A stretch of 64,000 nt of DNA, from positions 238,825-302,824 of the forward strand of contig CAISYC010000061.1 of NCBI GenBank assembly GCA_903889565.1. The letters are read 5' to 3'. The DNA comes from an uncultured beta proteobacterium (GTDB taxonomy: Bacteria; Pseudomonadota; Gammaproteobacteria; Burkholderiales; SG8-41). Positions 31,573 through 41,683 of this stretch are shown in pieces (the first letter of the stretch is position 1; every line of letters starts with the position of its first letter). A model generated the notes under the pieces. The model was given only the letters and a program-made list of their open reading frames with translations. It was not told the origin of the DNA and ran no database searches. The translations under genes were made by a program, and so were the position numbers.

Positions 31573-33135
31573 ATGTCCGTCATCAAAACCGCTTTGCTGA
31601 GCGTTTCCGACAAGACCGGTCTGGTTGAGTTCGCGCGCGGTCTCGCCGGCTTCGGCGTCAAACTGTTATCGACCGGCGGCACCGCGAAATTGCTGGCCGA
31701 CAGCGGCATCGCCGTCACCGAAGTGTCCGACCACACGGGTTTTCCCGAGATGCTCGACGGGCGCGTCAAAACGCTGCACCCGAAAATCCACGGCGGCATC
31801 CTCGCGCGGCGCGACCTGCCGGCCCATGTGGCGGCGATCAATCAAGCCGGGATCCCGACCATCGATCTGGTGGTCGTCAATCTCTACCCGTTCACGCAGA
31901 CCATCGCGCGTGATGGCTGCACGCTCGAAGAGGCGATCGAAAACATCGATATCGGCGGCCCGGCGATGGTGCGCAGCGCCGCCAAGAACCACGCCCATGT
32001 CGCGGTGGTGACCGATCCGGCCGATTACGCCGGCATTCTGCACGAGATGCAGACCGCCAATGGCGCGGTCGGCGCGCCGATGCGCTTCAAGCTCGCGCAG
32101 AAGGCTTTTTCGCACACCGCCGCCTACGATGGCGCGATCAGCAATTACCTGACGGCGCTCGGCGCTGACGGCACGCGTGCGCTGTTTCCGCAACGGCTCA
32201 ATCTCAATTTCGAACTGGCGCAGACGCTGCGCTACGGCGAGAACCCGCACCAGAACGCGGCGTTTTATCGCGATCTCGATCCCGCGCCCGGCAGTCTCGC
32301 GCGCTATACGCAGCTGCAGGGCAAGGAACTTTCGTACAACAACATCGCCGATGCCGATGCGGCGTGGGAATGCGTTAAAACTTTCACACAACCCGCTTGC
32401 GTCATCGTCAAGCATGCCAATCCCTGCGGTGTGGCCATCGCGGCCAACCCGCTTGAAGCCTACCGTCTTGCTTTCGCCACCGATCCGACGTCGGCTTTCG
32501 GCGGCATCATCGCTTTCAACCGTGAAGTCGATGCCGATGCCGCGCAGGCGGTGGCCGGGCAGTTCGTCGAAGTGCTGATTGCGCCCAAAGTGACCGCGGC
32601 GGCGAGGGAAGCGCTGGCGAAAAAGGGCAATGTGCGCGTGCTTGAAGTGCCGCTCGCGGCCGGTGCAAATGTCTACGATACCAAACGCGTCGGCGGCGGC
32701 ATGCTGGTGCAGTCGCCCGACGGATTCAATATCACCGCCAACGATCTGCGCGTAGTCACCAAGAAGCAGCCGAGCGCGCAACAACTTGAAGACCTGCTGT
32801 TTGCGTGGCGCGTCGCCAAGTTCGTCAAATCGAATGCAATCGTCTTTTGCGCCAACGGCCAGACGCTGGGCGTTGGCGCCGGCCAGATGAGCCGCGTCGA
32901 TTCGGCGCGCATTGCCTCAATCAAGGCGCAGAACGCCAACCTCGCGCTCGCTGGTTCGGTGGTCGCCTCCGATGCGTTCTTTCCGTTCCGCGACGGCCTC
33001 GACGTCGTCGCCGATGCGGGCGCGGTCGCGGTCATCCAGCCGGGTGGCAGCATGCGCGATGCCGAGGTAATCGCCGCCGCCGATGAACGCGGCATCGCGA
33101 TGGTATTTACCGCACACCGCCATTTCCGCCACTGA
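31573..33135 (+). CDS. purH: Bifunctional AICAR transformylase/IMP cyclohydrolase
   Basis: Last two steps of IMP synthesis. 520 residues: N-terminal cyclohydrolase (MGS-like; [32 protein letters not shown]) and C-terminal transformylase with the catalytic Lys-His in [13 protein letters not shown]. Start ATG at 31573. It precedes purD by 36 bases, the usual purHD pair. Confidence 0.97.
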   Translation: MSVIKTALLSVSDKTGLVEFARGLAGFGVKLLSTGGTAKLLADSGIAVTEVSDHTGFPEMLDGRVKTLHPKIHGGILARRDLPAHVAAINQAGIPTIDLVVVNLYPFTQTIARDGCTLEEAIENIDIGGPAMVRSAAKNHAHVAVVTDPADYAGILHEMQTANGAVGAPMRFKLAQKAFSHTAAYDGAISNYLTALGADGTRALFPQRLNLNFELAQTLRYGENPHQNAAFYRDLDPAPGSLARYTQLQGKELSYNNIADADAAWECVKTFTQPACVIVKHANPCGVAIAANPLEAYRLAFATDPTSAFGGIIAFNREVDADAAQAVAGQFVEVLIAPKVTAAAREALAKKGNVRVLEVPLAAGANVYDTKRVGGGMLVQSPDGFNITANDLRVVTKKQPSAQQLEDLLFAWRVAKFVKSNAIVFCANGQTLGVGAGQMSRVDSARIASIKAQNANLALAGSVVASDAFFPFRDGLDVVADAGAVAVIQPGGSMRDAEVIAAADERGIAMVFTAHRHFRH

Positions 33136-33171
33136 CAGCGCCGCGCCGGCGCGTATTTCACGGGACGTCTG

Positions 33172-34449
33172 ATGAAACTGCTGGTGATCGGTTCGGGAGG
33201 GCGCGAACACGCGCTGGCATGGAAACTCACTCACTCGCCGCGGGTGTCGAAAGTCTATGTCGCGCCGGGCAACGCCGGCACTGCGCTGGAAGAAGGGCTT
33301 GAGAACATTAATCTCACCGATCACGCGGCGTTGATTGAATTCGCCCGTCGCGAGCAGATTGCGCTGACGGTGGTGGGCCCTGAGGCGCCGCTGGCCGCAG
33401 GCATAGTCAACGATTTCACCGCCGCCGGGCTCAAAATCTTCGGGCCCTCCAAAGCCGCTGCGCAACTCGAGAGCTCGAAGGATTTCGCCAAGCAGTTCAT
33501 GGCGCGCAACAGGATTCCGACCGCCGGTTACCAAACCTTTACCGATGCGACGCAGGCGCATGCCTATGTCGAGCAACGCGGTGCGCCGATCGTCATCAAG
33601 GCCGACGGTCTAGCCGCCGGCAAGGGCGTGGTGGTCGCCGTCGATTTGAAGGAAGCGCACGACGCCATCGACATGATGCTGGTGGGTAACCGCATGGGGG
33701 CGGCCGGCGCGCGCGTCGTCATCGAGGATTTTCTCGACGGCGAGGAAGCCAGCTTCATTGTCATGTCCGACGGCCGCCACGCGCTGGCAATGGCGACCAG
33801 CCAGGATCACAAGCGCCTCAAGGACGGCGATCAGGGCCCCAACACCGGAGGCATGGGTGCGTATTCGCCGGCGCCGGTGGTGACGCCCGCCGTGCACGCG
33901 CGTGTCATGCGCGAAGTGATAAATCCGGCCATCGCCGGCATGGAGCGCGAAGGCACGCCGTTCACCGGCTTTCTCTATGCCGGTCTGATGATAGCCAGGG
34001 ATGGCGCGGTCAACGTCGTTGAGTTCAACTGCCGCATGGGCGACCCCGAAACCCAGCCAATCATCCTCCGCATGAAAAGCGATCTGTTGCCGCTGATCGA
34101 AGCCGCGCTTGCCGGCACGCTCGACCGCATTGAAGTCGAATGGGATACGCGCGCCGCGCTCGGCATCGTGATGGCCGCGCACGGTTATCCGGATGCGCCG
34201 CGCAAGGGCGACGTCATCAGCGGCCTGCCGGCGGCAACCGACGACAGCCACGTATTTCATTCCGGCACCGCGTTCGACGGCAAGCAGGTGGTCGCCAGCG
34301 GCGGCCGCGTGCTCTGCGTCACCGCGCTCGGTCATAACGTTAAAATGGCGCAACGCCGTGCGTATGAAGTCGCCGAGCAAATCCGCTTTGACGGCATGCA
34401 GATGCGGCGCGATATCGGTTATCGGGCGGTCAGCGCACGACGCGGCTGA
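33172..34449 (+). CDS. purD: Phosphoribosylamine-glycine ligase
   Basis: ATP-grasp enzyme making glycinamide ribonucleotide. 425 residues; MKLLVIGSGGREHALAWKL at the N-terminus, ATP-grasp lysine region VIKADGLAAGKGVVVA, and VVEFNCRMGDPETQ carrying metal ligands. Lies between purH and the VOC-fold gene with short gaps, so all are likely co-transcribed. Confidence 0.97.
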   Translation: MKLLVIGSGGREHALAWKLTHSPRVSKVYVAPGNAGTALEEGLENINLTDHAALIEFARREQIALTVVGPEAPLAAGIVNDFTAAGLKIFGPSKAAAQLESSKDFAKQFMARNRIPTAGYQTFTDATQAHAYVEQRGAPIVIKADGLAAGKGVVVAVDLKEAHDAIDMMLVGNRMGAAGARVVIEDFLDGEEASFIVMSDGRHALAMATSQDHKRLKDGDQGPNTGGMGAYSPAPVVTPAVHARVMREVINPAIAGMEREGTPFTGFLYAGLMIARDGAVNVVEFNCRMGDPETQPIILRMKSDLLPLIEAALAGTLDRIEVEWDTRAALGIVMAAHGYPDAPRKGDVISGLPAATDDSHVFHSGTAFDGKQVVASGGRVLCVTALGHNVKMAQRRAYEVAEQIRFDGMQMRRDIGYRAVSARRG

Positions 34450-34477
34450 ACGTTCCGGCACAGCCGGGGAGGGGAAT

Positions 34478-35344
34478 ATGGCGACTGCTTTTGATCGCAC
34501 GCGCGAGGACGTCGGCAACATCATTGCGCTCGAGCACGTCAATCTGGCGATACCCGATCAGCAACTGGCCACCGCGTTCTATATCGCCGGTCTCGGCTTT
34601 ACGCGCGACCCCTATCTGTTTCCCGGCCTTGAGAACATGTGGGTCAACATCGGCCGTAGCCAGTGCCATCTGCCGAGCCGCGGCACGCAGCGCCTGCGCG
34701 GCACCATCGGCATCGTCGTGCCCGATCTGCAAAAGCTTGTGCAGCGCCTGGAAAAGACGGCGCCGCGGCTTGCGGGCACGCAGTTCAAATTTTCGGTGCA
34801 AAGCGATCATGTCAATGCAACCTGCCCCTGGGGCAACCGCTTTCGCTGTCACGCGCCGTCGGGCGAGTTCGGTCCGATGGAGCTGGGCATACCCTATGTC
34901 GAATTCGATGTGCCGCGCGGCAGCGCGGCCGGGATCGCCGGTTTCTATTGCGAGTTGATCGGTGCGAAGGCGGCTGTTGGTTGGCATCAAGGCAACGCGG
35001 TGGCGAGCATCGATGCCGGCCCCGAACAGCAGCTGCTGTTTCGCGAAACCGATGCGCCGTTGCCGGCGTATGACAATCACCACATACAGATTTACATCGC
35101 CGACTTCTCGGGCCCGCATGCGGCGTTATCGAAACGCGGACTCATCACCGAAGAGAGCAATGCGCATCAATATCGCTTTCGCGATATTGTCGATCCAGCC
35201 AGTGGCGTGGTGTTATACACGTTGGAACATGAAGTGCGCAGCCTGCAAAACCCGCTCTACGCGCGGCCGCTGATCAACCGCAATCCGGATCAGACCAACA
35301 ATTCCTATATTCGCGGACAGGATACTTTTCGTGGAACGTATTAG
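34478..35344 (+). CDS. VOC-superfamily (glyoxalase/dioxygenase-fold) protein, function unknown
   Basis: 288 residues from the ATG at 34478 with a GGGGAGGGG Shine-Dalgarno. Two beta-alpha-beta-beta-beta-like modules: residues about 17-125 (LEHVNLAIPDQQLATAFYI, GTIGIVVPDLQKLV) and about 135-260 (GIPYVEFDVP, NHHIQIYIADF, GVVLYTLEHEV). Candidate metal ligands His20, the His in NHHIQIYI and the Glu in TLEHE are where an extradiol-type VOC enzyme would place them, but no substrate is implied. It lies 28 bases after purD and 30 before hemF. Confidence 0.8.
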   Translation: MATAFDRTREDVGNIIALEHVNLAIPDQQLATAFYIAGLGFTRDPYLFPGLENMWVNIGRSQCHLPSRGTQRLRGTIGIVVPDLQKLVQRLEKTAPRLAGTQFKFSVQSDHVNATCPWGNRFRCHAPSGEFGPMELGIPYVEFDVPRGSAAGIAGFYCELIGAKAAVGWHQGNAVASIDAGPEQQLLFRETDAPLPAYDNHHIQIYIADFSGPHAALSKRGLITEESNAHQYRFRDIVDPASGVVLYTLEHEVRSLQNPLYARPLINRNPDQTNNSYIRGQDTFRGTY

Positions 35345-35374
35345 TTTGAGCAATTATTGTCAGGATCGTCTGCA

Positions 35375-36310
35375 ATGAAACCGCAAAACCTCGCCCTCGA
35401 TATTCCCGCCGTCCGCAAATATCTCACCGAATTGCAGAAGCGCATCGTCGGCCATTTGTCGGCGCTCGACGGCAAACCGTTCACGACCGACAGCTGGCAA
35501 CGCCCCGAAGGCGGCGGCGGGACCAGTTGCGTGATCGAAGAAGGTAATGTTTTCGAGCGCGGCGGCGTCAATCTGTCCTTCGTCACCGGCAGCGCGTTGC
35601 CGCCGTCGGCCACTGCGGCGCGACCGCATCTCGCCGGCCGGCCGTGGGAGGCGATGGGTGTTTCGCTGGTGATCCATCCACGCAATCCTTATGTGCCGAC
35701 CACGCATATGAACGTGCGTTTCTTCGTCGCCCAGCCGACGCCGGCGGAGGGTCCTGACGCCAAGCCGGTGTGGTGGTTTGGCGGCGGCATGGATCTGACG
35801 CCCTATTACGGATTCGAGCGCGACGCGGTTCATTTTCACAGCGTCTGCCACGATGCCCTGCGCTCGTTCGGCGACGACACCTATGCGCGCTACAAGAAGT
35901 GGTGCGACGAGTATTTCTATCTGAAGCACCGCAAAGAGCCGCGGGGCATCGGCGGCGTGTTCTTCGACGACCTGTCGGAACCGGATTTCATGCACTGCTT
36001 CCGATTGCAGCAAAGCGTCGGCAGCCGTTTTCTCGACGCCTACGTGCCCATCGTCGAGCGCCGCAAAGACACGCCCTACGGCGAACGCGAACGCGACTGG
36101 CAGGCTTATCGCCGGGGCCGCTACGTCGAATTCAACCTTGTGTGGGACCGCGGTACCCTGTTTGGATTGCAATCCGGCGGCCGCACCGAATCAATTTTGA
36201 TGTCACTGCCGCCGGTGGTGAAGTGGCGTTACGACTATCAGCCGGAGGCGGGGAGCGAAGAAGCGAAGCTTTATACCGACTATTTGATTGGTAAGGATTG
36301 GTTGGGCTGA
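35375..36310 (+). CDS. hemF: Oxygen-dependent coproporphyrinogen III oxidase
   Basis: Aerobic oxidative decarboxylation of coproporphyrinogen III in haem synthesis. 311 residues from the ATG at 35375 with AGGA upstream; a TTG six codons earlier is less likely. [47 protein letters not shown] and [20 protein letters not shown] are family signatures. Use of HemF implies aerobic growth. Confidence 0.97.
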   Translation: MKPQNLALDIPAVRKYLTELQKRIVGHLSALDGKPFTTDSWQRPEGGGGTSCVIEEGNVFERGGVNLSFVTGSALPPSATAARPHLAGRPWEAMGVSLVIHPRNPYVPTTHMNVRFFVAQPTPAEGPDAKPVWWFGGGMDLTPYYGFERDAVHFHSVCHDALRSFGDDTYARYKKWCDEYFYLKHRKEPRGIGGVFFDDLSEPDFMHCFRLQQSVGSRFLDAYVPIVERRKDTPYGERERDWQAYRRGRYVEFNLVWDRGTLFGLQSGGRTESILMSLPPVVKWRYDYQPEAGSEEAKLYTDYLIGKDWLG

Positions 36311-36705
36311 TCACGCGGTACTGGCTCAGGTTTCAATTGGGCTTTCTATCGCTTTCTCTGGCGCAGCAACCGGCAGCGAAGCCCTCGATGGTTCAAATTT
36401 TGAATGAGTCCATTTTGGGGTTTTGTCCGTTAATGATGAAAAGCATGGCCGAACAAATTGCAAAGCAATCGCCGTTCGTCGACCAAGCGAAGCTTATCGG
36501 CCCGGTATGTGGGTGCATGAATGAGGTTGTACATTCGGATTCAAGAATTCATGATGCATTTAGCCTTCCCAATCCTGAGCTACAGGCGAAGTTCGTTTCT
36601 TCACAGCTAAAGACGTACTTGTTTTCGCGAATGTCATCGTCCTTGTTCACCTGCCTAGGTGCCAATTTGAAAGAACAGACCGACTCGGCAAATTTGGTGT
36701 TCTAG
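36298..36705 (+). CDS. Hypothetical protein with possible signal peptide, AT-richer than neighbours
   Basis: Open frame of up to 135 codons right after hemF. The TTG at 36298 overlaps hemF and would give a hydrophobic N-terminus resembling a signal peptide ([13 protein letters not shown]); the first ATG is at 36388 (105 residues). The rest is helical and charged with four cysteines (GFCPLM, PVCGCM, FTCLGA). No family recognised. Base composition is visibly lower in GC than all flanking genes, and a repeat module follows directly, so it may be acquired DNA. Start and even coding status are uncertain. Confidence 0.45.
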   Translation: MVGLITRYWLRFQLGFLSLSLAQQPAAKPSMVQILNESILGFCPLMMKSMAEQIAKQSPFVDQAKLIGPVCGCMNEVVHSDSRIHDAFSLPNPELQAKFVSSQLKTYLFSRMSSSLFTCLGANLKEQTDSANLVF

Positions 36706-36719
36706 GAAATGCTTAGTCA

Positions 36720-37290
36720 ATGGCAGTCCGCGATGCTCGATCCAGCGTACGAGACGACCTGCGCGAAAAACCGCGTAGGTGCCTTAACGCCACGTTGTTT
36801 CCCCTGAGAGTCGCCGAGCAGCACAGCGATGCGGGGAGGTTTCGGCGAGGACTGTCTGAGCCCTCGCGCATTTGCGATGGCGAGTTCCGCAGCCGCCCCG
36901 CGTCGCGAGCAGCGCAGGGGAGTCCGAAGGACCGGCGAACCGGGGGCAGCTGTGACCCGTTAGCCGCAGGCTCGTTCGCGGGAACAGCTGCGAGCGCCCC
37001 GTTCAACTTTTGTATTCACAGTTGCGGCGCCCCTCCCGCACCGGCGCTTCGCGATACCGCGTCGGGGCGCTCCTTCTCTTTGCTTACTTTCTCTTGGCCG
37101 CGCAAGAGAAAGTAAGTAGCTGCCGAGCTACCCCCGGCGAAGTTGAATTTGAAGCGCCGCATGTTATGGATCGCAATCCATCCGGCGGAAGGCGCTTCGC
37201 TTTTCCTCCCTACAAACGGCAAATGTGATTTTTTATGGCGCGCGTTGCGCACCGTAAAAGCGGTTTGCAGGCGGGGCGCCTGCGCTACAA
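36720..37290. repeat. Intergenic repeat-module region with a long perfect hairpin
   Basis: About 590 bases without a supportable gene. It has a GC-rich stretch with alternating motifs (GAGGACTGTCTGAGCCC, GAGTTCCGCAGCCGCCCCGC, GAGCAGCGCAGGGGAGTCC), then a 14-bp inverted repeat (37083-37116), then GTAGCTGCCGAGCTACCCCC, and at the end a 7-bp inverted repeat (37267-37283). Such wording recurs, from memory, between genes in many betaproteobacterial genomes, so I read it as a dispersed repeat. Short open frames across it (such as 36720-37115) are low-complexity and Arg/Ser-rich and are not called. Confidence 0.5.
37083..37116. repeat. Perfect 14-bp inverted repeat
   Basis: Arms CTTACTTTCTCTTG (37083-37096) and CAAGAGAAAGTAAG (37103-37116) around the six-base loop GCCGCG. 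No U-tract follows on either strand, so it is not an ordinary terminator. Confidence 0.85.
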
Positions 37291-37298
37291 CGGCGAAA

Positions 37299-39206
37299 TC
37301 AACGACCGCCGAACCACTTCCCCCTCAACGTCTTGATCCCCTCAAGTATGCGCTGCCCGATCGACGAGGCGCGCACGCTCTCCGCCTGTTGCACGCGATG
37401 AGCGTCGAGCAGTTGGGGCGTCTGCTTGTAGGTCAGGTAGCGCTGCAGCGCGGCTTCGACATGGCCCTTGAGCAGGCGCACGTTCACCGGTTTGTTGAGG
37501 AAGCGGAAGATCTGCGCCTGGTTGATCAACTCGATCACCAGTTCCGAATCCGAGGCGGTGGTGACGACGATCGTCAGTATCTGCGGGTTTTCCTGTTTGA
37601 GGATTTTCAGCATCGCCATGACCTGCTCGTGGCCGGCTTCGACATCGGTGATGACGACCGCGATTTCATTGGCATGCATCAGCGCCAGCGCGCCGTCGAG
37701 ATCGGCGGCGTAGTAGACCGGGCAGCGTGCACCGGCGAGTTCGCGGGTGACGCGGAAAATCTCTTCATCCTTGTCGATCACCAGCACGCCGGCGGTCATT
37801 TTCTCCGGCAGCTCGGCGGCGGCCACCTTGGTGTCGGCGAGTTCCAGTGCGATGGTGACGGCCTCGGCAACGATGCGCTGCAGTTCGGCGTTGTCCCAGG
37901 GCTTGCTGATGAAGCGGTAAATCTCGCCGTCGTTGATCGAGCCGACGATTGCGGCCAGATCGGAGTAGCCGGTGAGCAGAATTCGTACGCTGCGCGGCGA
38001 TACATCGCGCGACTGGCGCAATAAATCGACGCCGGTCATGATCGGCATGCGCTGATCCGAAATCACCACATGCATCTGGTAGCGGCGCAGAAAGTCGAGC
38101 GCCTTGTGGCCGTCGGTGGTGGCGAATACGTGGTAACGCTCGCGGAACAGCGACTTCAGCGCGGTCAGGATGCGCTCTTCGTCGTCGATCACCAGCAGAC
38201 GGCCTTTCTTGACGCCGGTGTCGAGGCTGATCGCGCTGTCGCCGGTGAGATCCGGCATGCCTGCGGCAGTGGCGGCAGGCGGCGGCGCGGTGCTGATCAT
38301 GCGCGCGGCGTTCAGCAGCGCGCTGGGGTCGGGCGCCGCCGGTGCCGGCGCGGCGGGCATTGCCGCAGCCGCCGGGTTCAGCGTGTCATTGACCGCCTCG
38401 CGGAAAGCATCCGCAAACTCCTGCGCGCTGCGAAAACGGTCTTCGCGTTTCTTCGCCAGCGCCTTGAGCAGCACTGCGTCCATCGACGCCGAGAGTTTGG
38501 GTTTAAGCGTCGAGGGCGCTTCCGGATCCGCATTCAGCGCCTGCTGCATTACGCTGGCGGTATTGCCGGTGAAGGGTTTGCGCCCGGTCAGCAATTCATA
38601 GGCGATGACGCCGACCGAATAAAGGTCGGCCTGGGCATCGATCTCGGCGCCGAGAAACTGTTCGGGCGCCATATAGTGCGGGGTGCCGAGCACGTCGCCG
38701 ACCTGGGTGAGGTTCGACGATTCGATGCGCGCGATGCCGAAGTCGGAGAGCTTGATGCGGCCGTCGCTGTTGACCAGAATGTTCGACGGCTTGATATCGC
38801 GATGAACCACGCCCTCGGCGTGCGCATGGCCGAGGCCGTCGAGCAACTGGCGGATCACTTCGCCGACTTCACGCACTTCGTAGCCGGTTTCCTGGGCCAG
38901 ATGCTGCGACAGCGGTTTGCCGTTGACCAGTTCCATCACGATATAGGCGACCTGCTCGTCTTCGCCGTAGTCGTAGATCTGCACGATGCGCGGATGCACC
39001 AGACGACCAACGGCCTGCGCTTCGTGGCGGAAGCGCGCGACGACGTGTTTCAGTTCCTCATTGTCGAGCGAGGCCTTGGTAATCGCCTTGATGGCAACGC
39101 CGCGCGCAATCGCGCGGTCGTAACCCTTGTAGACGACTCCCATGCCGCCGCGGCCGAGGATGCCCTGGATTTCGTACTTGCCGATTTTTTCCGGAAGAGC
39201 GGTCAC
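37299..39206 (-). CDS. Ser/Thr protein kinase fused to two receiver domains
   Basis: 635-residue cytoplasmic hybrid. Residues 10-275 are a Hanks-type kinase: glycine loop GRGGMG (18-23), Lys40, HRDIKPSN (135-142), DFG (155-157), APEQ. A Pro/Ala linker (about 278-333) leads to receiver 1 (335-455: Asp341-342, phospho-acceptor Asp384 in SDQRMP, Lys435), whose GYSD...INDGEIYRFISKPW wording resembles HupR/HD-GYP-linked receivers. Receiver 2 (473-590) has Asp478, Asp480, Asp521 in ITDVEAG and Lys572. No transmembrane or PASTA segment. It starts 15 bases after the histidine kinase gene, and is the last gene of the liv unit. Likely a junction of two-component and Ser/Thr phosphorylation; targets unknown. 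Confidence 0.88.
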   Translation of the reverse strand: MTALPEKIGKYEIQGILGRGGMGVVYKGYDRAIARGVAIKAITKASLDNEELKHVVARFRHEAQAVGRLVHPRIVQIYDYGEDEQVAYIVMELVNGKPLSQHLAQETGYEVREVGEVIRQLLDGLGHAHAEGVVHRDIKPSNILVNSDGRIKLSDFGIARIESSNLTQVGDVLGTPHYMAPEQFLGAEIDAQADLYSVGVIAYELLTGRKPFTGNTASVMQQALNADPEAPSTLKPKLSASMDAVLLKALAKKREDRFRSAQEFADAFREAVNDTLNPAAAAMPAAPAPAAPDPSALLNAARMISTAPPPAATAAGMPDLTGDSAISLDTGVKKGRLLVIDDEERILTALKSLFRERYHVFATTDGHKALDFLRRYQMHVVISDQRMPIMTGVDLLRQSRDVSPRSVRILLTGYSDLAAIVGSINDGEIYRFISKPWDNAELQRIVAEAVTIALELADTKVAAAELPEKMTAGVLVIDKDEEIFRVTRELAGARCPVYYAADLDGALALMHANEIAVVITDVEAGHEQVMAMLKILKQENPQILTIVVTTASDSELVIELINQAQIFRFLNKPVNVRLLKGHVEAALQRYLTYKQTPQLLDAHRVQQAESVRASSIGQRILEGIKTLRGKWFGGR

Positions 39207-39221
39207 GTGTTCAGTAATTCC

Positions 39222-40976
39222 TCAGGCGTCGAGCGCGGCATCGGCCGGCGGTTTCAGCGGCAGCCACACCGTAAAGGTGGTGCCGCTGCCCTGTTTCGAA
39301 TCGACGGTGATGCGCCCGCCGTGCTGTTCGACGATCTTGTACGAGATCGAGAGTCCGAGCCCGGTGCCCTTGCCGGCCTCCTTCGTGCTGAAGAACGGGT
39401 CGAAGATTTTCGGAATGATTTCCGGCGGCATGCCCTTGCCGTTATCGGCGATCTCGACCGCAACGCCGTCGCCGTCGGCGCGCGTGGTCAGCGTGAGCTT
39501 GCCGGGGCTGCCTTCCATCGCCTGCGCCGCATTGGTGATCAGATTCAGAAACACCTGATTGATCTGCGACGGCGCGCAAATCACCGGCGGAATCTCGCCG
39601 AACTGGCGGTTGATCGTGACCGATTTCGTCAGATGCTTGGCCAGCATCAGCGTGCTCTTCAAGCCGTCATTGAGATTGAAGCTGGTGACCTTGCTGCGGT
39701 CGAGCCGGCTGAAATCCTTCAGATTGCCGACGATCTCGGTCATCTGGCCGGTGCCAAACAGGCCGTCGTTGACCAGACCGGTCAACTCTTCCATGACTTT
39801 GTGTTGTTTCAGCTGGACCGTCAGCGTTGAAACCTGCGCGAACACGCGCGAGAGTTCTTCCGGATTGGCGTTGTTGCCCGCCTGCAGCAGGGCGAGCAGT
39901 TTTTCCGCTTGCGCGACGGTGTCGGTGATGGCCGGCAGTTTGTCGGCGACAGCGCCGAGGCTGTTTTTGACATAGGCCAGCGGCGTATTGATTTCGTGCG
40001 CGACGCCCGCCACCATCTGGCCCAGCGAAGACATTTTTTCGGACTGGATCAGCTGCGCCTCGGATTCCTTGAGGTGGGCCAGCGCCGCGGATAATTCCTT
40101 GGTGCGCTCCTGCACGCGGTGTTCGAGGCTGAGGTTGGCGGCGCGCAGGTTGCCGCCGAGATAGCCCAGCAGGATCAACAGCGCGCTGGCGTATGCGACG
40201 AGATACACGCGGTAACGTTCCTTGTCCAGCAGGGTCGCTTCGACTTCCTGATTGAAGGCGAAGGTCAGCGCGTCGAGCCGCGGCCCCGAGGTCAGCCGCG
40301 CCACCGCTGCGCCGAATTCGAGTTCGGCCGGTTTGTTTTTCAGCAGCAGTTGACCGGCGTTGTAGGCCTGCTCGGCCTTGATGCGCGGCGAGTCGGTCAG
40401 CGCGACGGCTGCCGCCTGCAAATCGGCAAGCGCCGATTCGAGCGCCTGCTGCGATTCCTCGGCGATGCTGTAATACTGCGGCGCCACGCTTGCCACGCGG
40501 CTGAGCGCGGCGTCGAGGGCGCCGCGCGATTTCCCACCGCCGGCCAGCGCGGCAATTTCGGCGCTGTTGCGCAACAGCCCGTCAAGGCCGGCCCTGGCGG
40601 CGGCATTGGCGTCGCGGAATTTACCGACCAGTTCGGCTTTTTGCAGAACCACCTTGCTCAAATCGGGTAGCGCCGACTCCAGCGCCGGGCTGCTGATGGC
40701 CTGTCGCGCGGCATCGAGATTCTCCAAGGCCTTGCGCGCCGCCGGCGCGCGATCGATGCCCGGCGCGGTCGCCGATTCTGTTTCGATGCGGGCGCGCAGC
40801 ACATCGACATCCCAGCGCACATCGGTCTCTTTCAGCTCGCGCAGCAGGCCGAGCACATTGTTACGCTCGCGCAGATCGACTGCCGCAGTCTTGTCGTATA
40901 GAAAGAACAGCGCGCCAAGCAGGGCAGCCGCGCCCAGCGCCAGCAGCACGTTCTGCACCGGTTCCGAAATCTTCAT
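39222..40976 (-). CDS. Membrane sensor histidine kinase with all-helical periplasmic domain
   Basis: 584 residues. Transmembrane helices about 8-27 and 257-275 flank a long, purely alpha-helical periplasmic region (30-256) resembling the DAHL-type double all-helical sensor. A coiled coil (285-312) leads to the HisKA domain with His327 in GVAHEINTPLAYVKNSL and an ATPase domain with DNGKGMP and GKGTGLGLSI, all catalytic motifs intact. The ATG overlaps the livF stop by four bases, so kinase and ABC importer are translationally coupled. The receiver-bearing kinase downstream is the obvious partner. Inference: it senses the importer's ligand or a related periplasmic signal. Confidence 0.88.
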   Translation of the reverse strand: MKISEPVQNVLLALGAAALLGALFFLYDKTAAVDLRERNNVLGLLRELKETDVRWDVDVLRARIETESATAPGIDRAPAARKALENLDAARQAISSPALESALPDLSKVVLQKAELVGKFRDANAAARAGLDGLLRNSAEIAALAGGGKSRGALDAALSRVASVAPQYYSIAEESQQALESALADLQAAAVALTDSPRIKAEQAYNAGQLLLKNKPAELEFGAAVARLTSGPRLDALTFAFNQEVEATLLDKERYRVYLVAYASALLILLGYLGGNLRAANLSLEHRVQERTKELSAALAHLKESEAQLIQSEKMSSLGQMVAGVAHEINTPLAYVKNSLGAVADKLPAITDTVAQAEKLLALLQAGNNANPEELSRVFAQVSTLTVQLKQHKVMEELTGLVNDGLFGTGQMTEIVGNLKDFSRLDRSKVTSFNLNDGLKSTLMLAKHLTKSVTINRQFGEIPPVICAPSQINQVFLNLITNAAQAMEGSPGKLTLTTRADGDGVAVEIADNGKGMPPEIIPKIFDPFFSTKEAGKGTGLGLSISYKIVEQHGGRITVDSKQGSGTTFTVWLPLKPPADAALDA

Positions 40977-41683
40977 GAGGGTTCGCCCAGATAGGCGCGG
41001 CGCACCTGCGGATTGGCCAGCAAGTTCGGTGCATTGTCGTGCAAAATAATCTCCCCGCTTTCCATCACATAGCCGCGCTGGCAGATCTCCAGCGCGAGTT
41101 TCGCATTTTGTTCGACCAGCAAAATCGTCACGCCATCGGCTGCGATCGCGCGGATCGTTTCGAAAATCTTTTGCACCATCAGCGGGGCCAGCCCCATGCT
41201 CGGTTCATCCAGCAACAGCAGTCGCGGCCGGCTCATCATGGCGCGGCCGATCGCCAGCATTTGCTGCTCGCCGCCGGACAGCGTGCCGCCGGTCTGGCTA
41301 CGGCGCTCGGCCAGACGCGGAAACAAGGCGTAGACGCGCTCGCAGTCGCCGCGTATTCCGTCGCGGTCGTTCCGGCAGTAAGCGCCCATGCCGAGGTTTT
41401 CTTCGACCGTCAGGCGCGGGAATATTCCGCGGCCCTCCGGCACCAGCGCGATGCCCATGCCGATACGCCGGTGCAGCGCGACCCCCGTCATCTCGGCGCC
41501 ATTGTAACGGACGCTGCCCGCGGCGGGGCGAATCAGGCCGGTCAGCGCCTTCAACGTGGTGGTCTTGCCCGCCCCGTTGGCGCCGATCAGCGTCACCATT
41601 TCGCCGGCGCGCACCGCCAGATCGATGCCCTTGACGGCATTGATGCCGCCGTAGGACACGCGCAAACCGCTGACCTCAAGCAA
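40973..41683 (-). CDS. livF: Branched-chain amino acid-type ABC transporter ATPase LivF
   Basis: Cytoplasmic ATPase of a HAAT-family importer. 236 residues with Walker A GANGAGKTTTLKALTG, signature LSGGEQQMLAIGRAM and Walker B LLLLDEPSMGLAP. Overlaps livG upstream by eight bases and the histidine kinase downstream by four. Confidence 0.95.
   Translation of the reverse strand: MLEVSGLRVSYGGINAVKGIDLAVRAGEMVTLIGANGAGKTTTLKALTGLIRPAAGSVRYNGAEMTGVALHRRIGMGIALVPEGRGIFPRLTVEENLGMGAYCRNDRDGIRGDCERVYALFPRLAERRSQTGGTLSGGEQQMLAIGRAMMSRPRLLLLDEPSMGLAPLMVQKIFETIRAIAADGVTILLVEQNAKLALEICQRGYVMESGEIILHDNAPNLLANPQVRRAYLGEPS

Noticed and set aside
36720..37115. 131-codon open frame in the repeat module
   Set aside because: Arg/Ser/Pro-rich, runs through the inverted repeat, no Shine-Dalgarno; better explained as non-coding repeat.
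38070..39830. 586-codon plus-strand open frame
   Set aside because: Antisense to the kinase-receiver and histidine kinase genes, whose motifs are intact.
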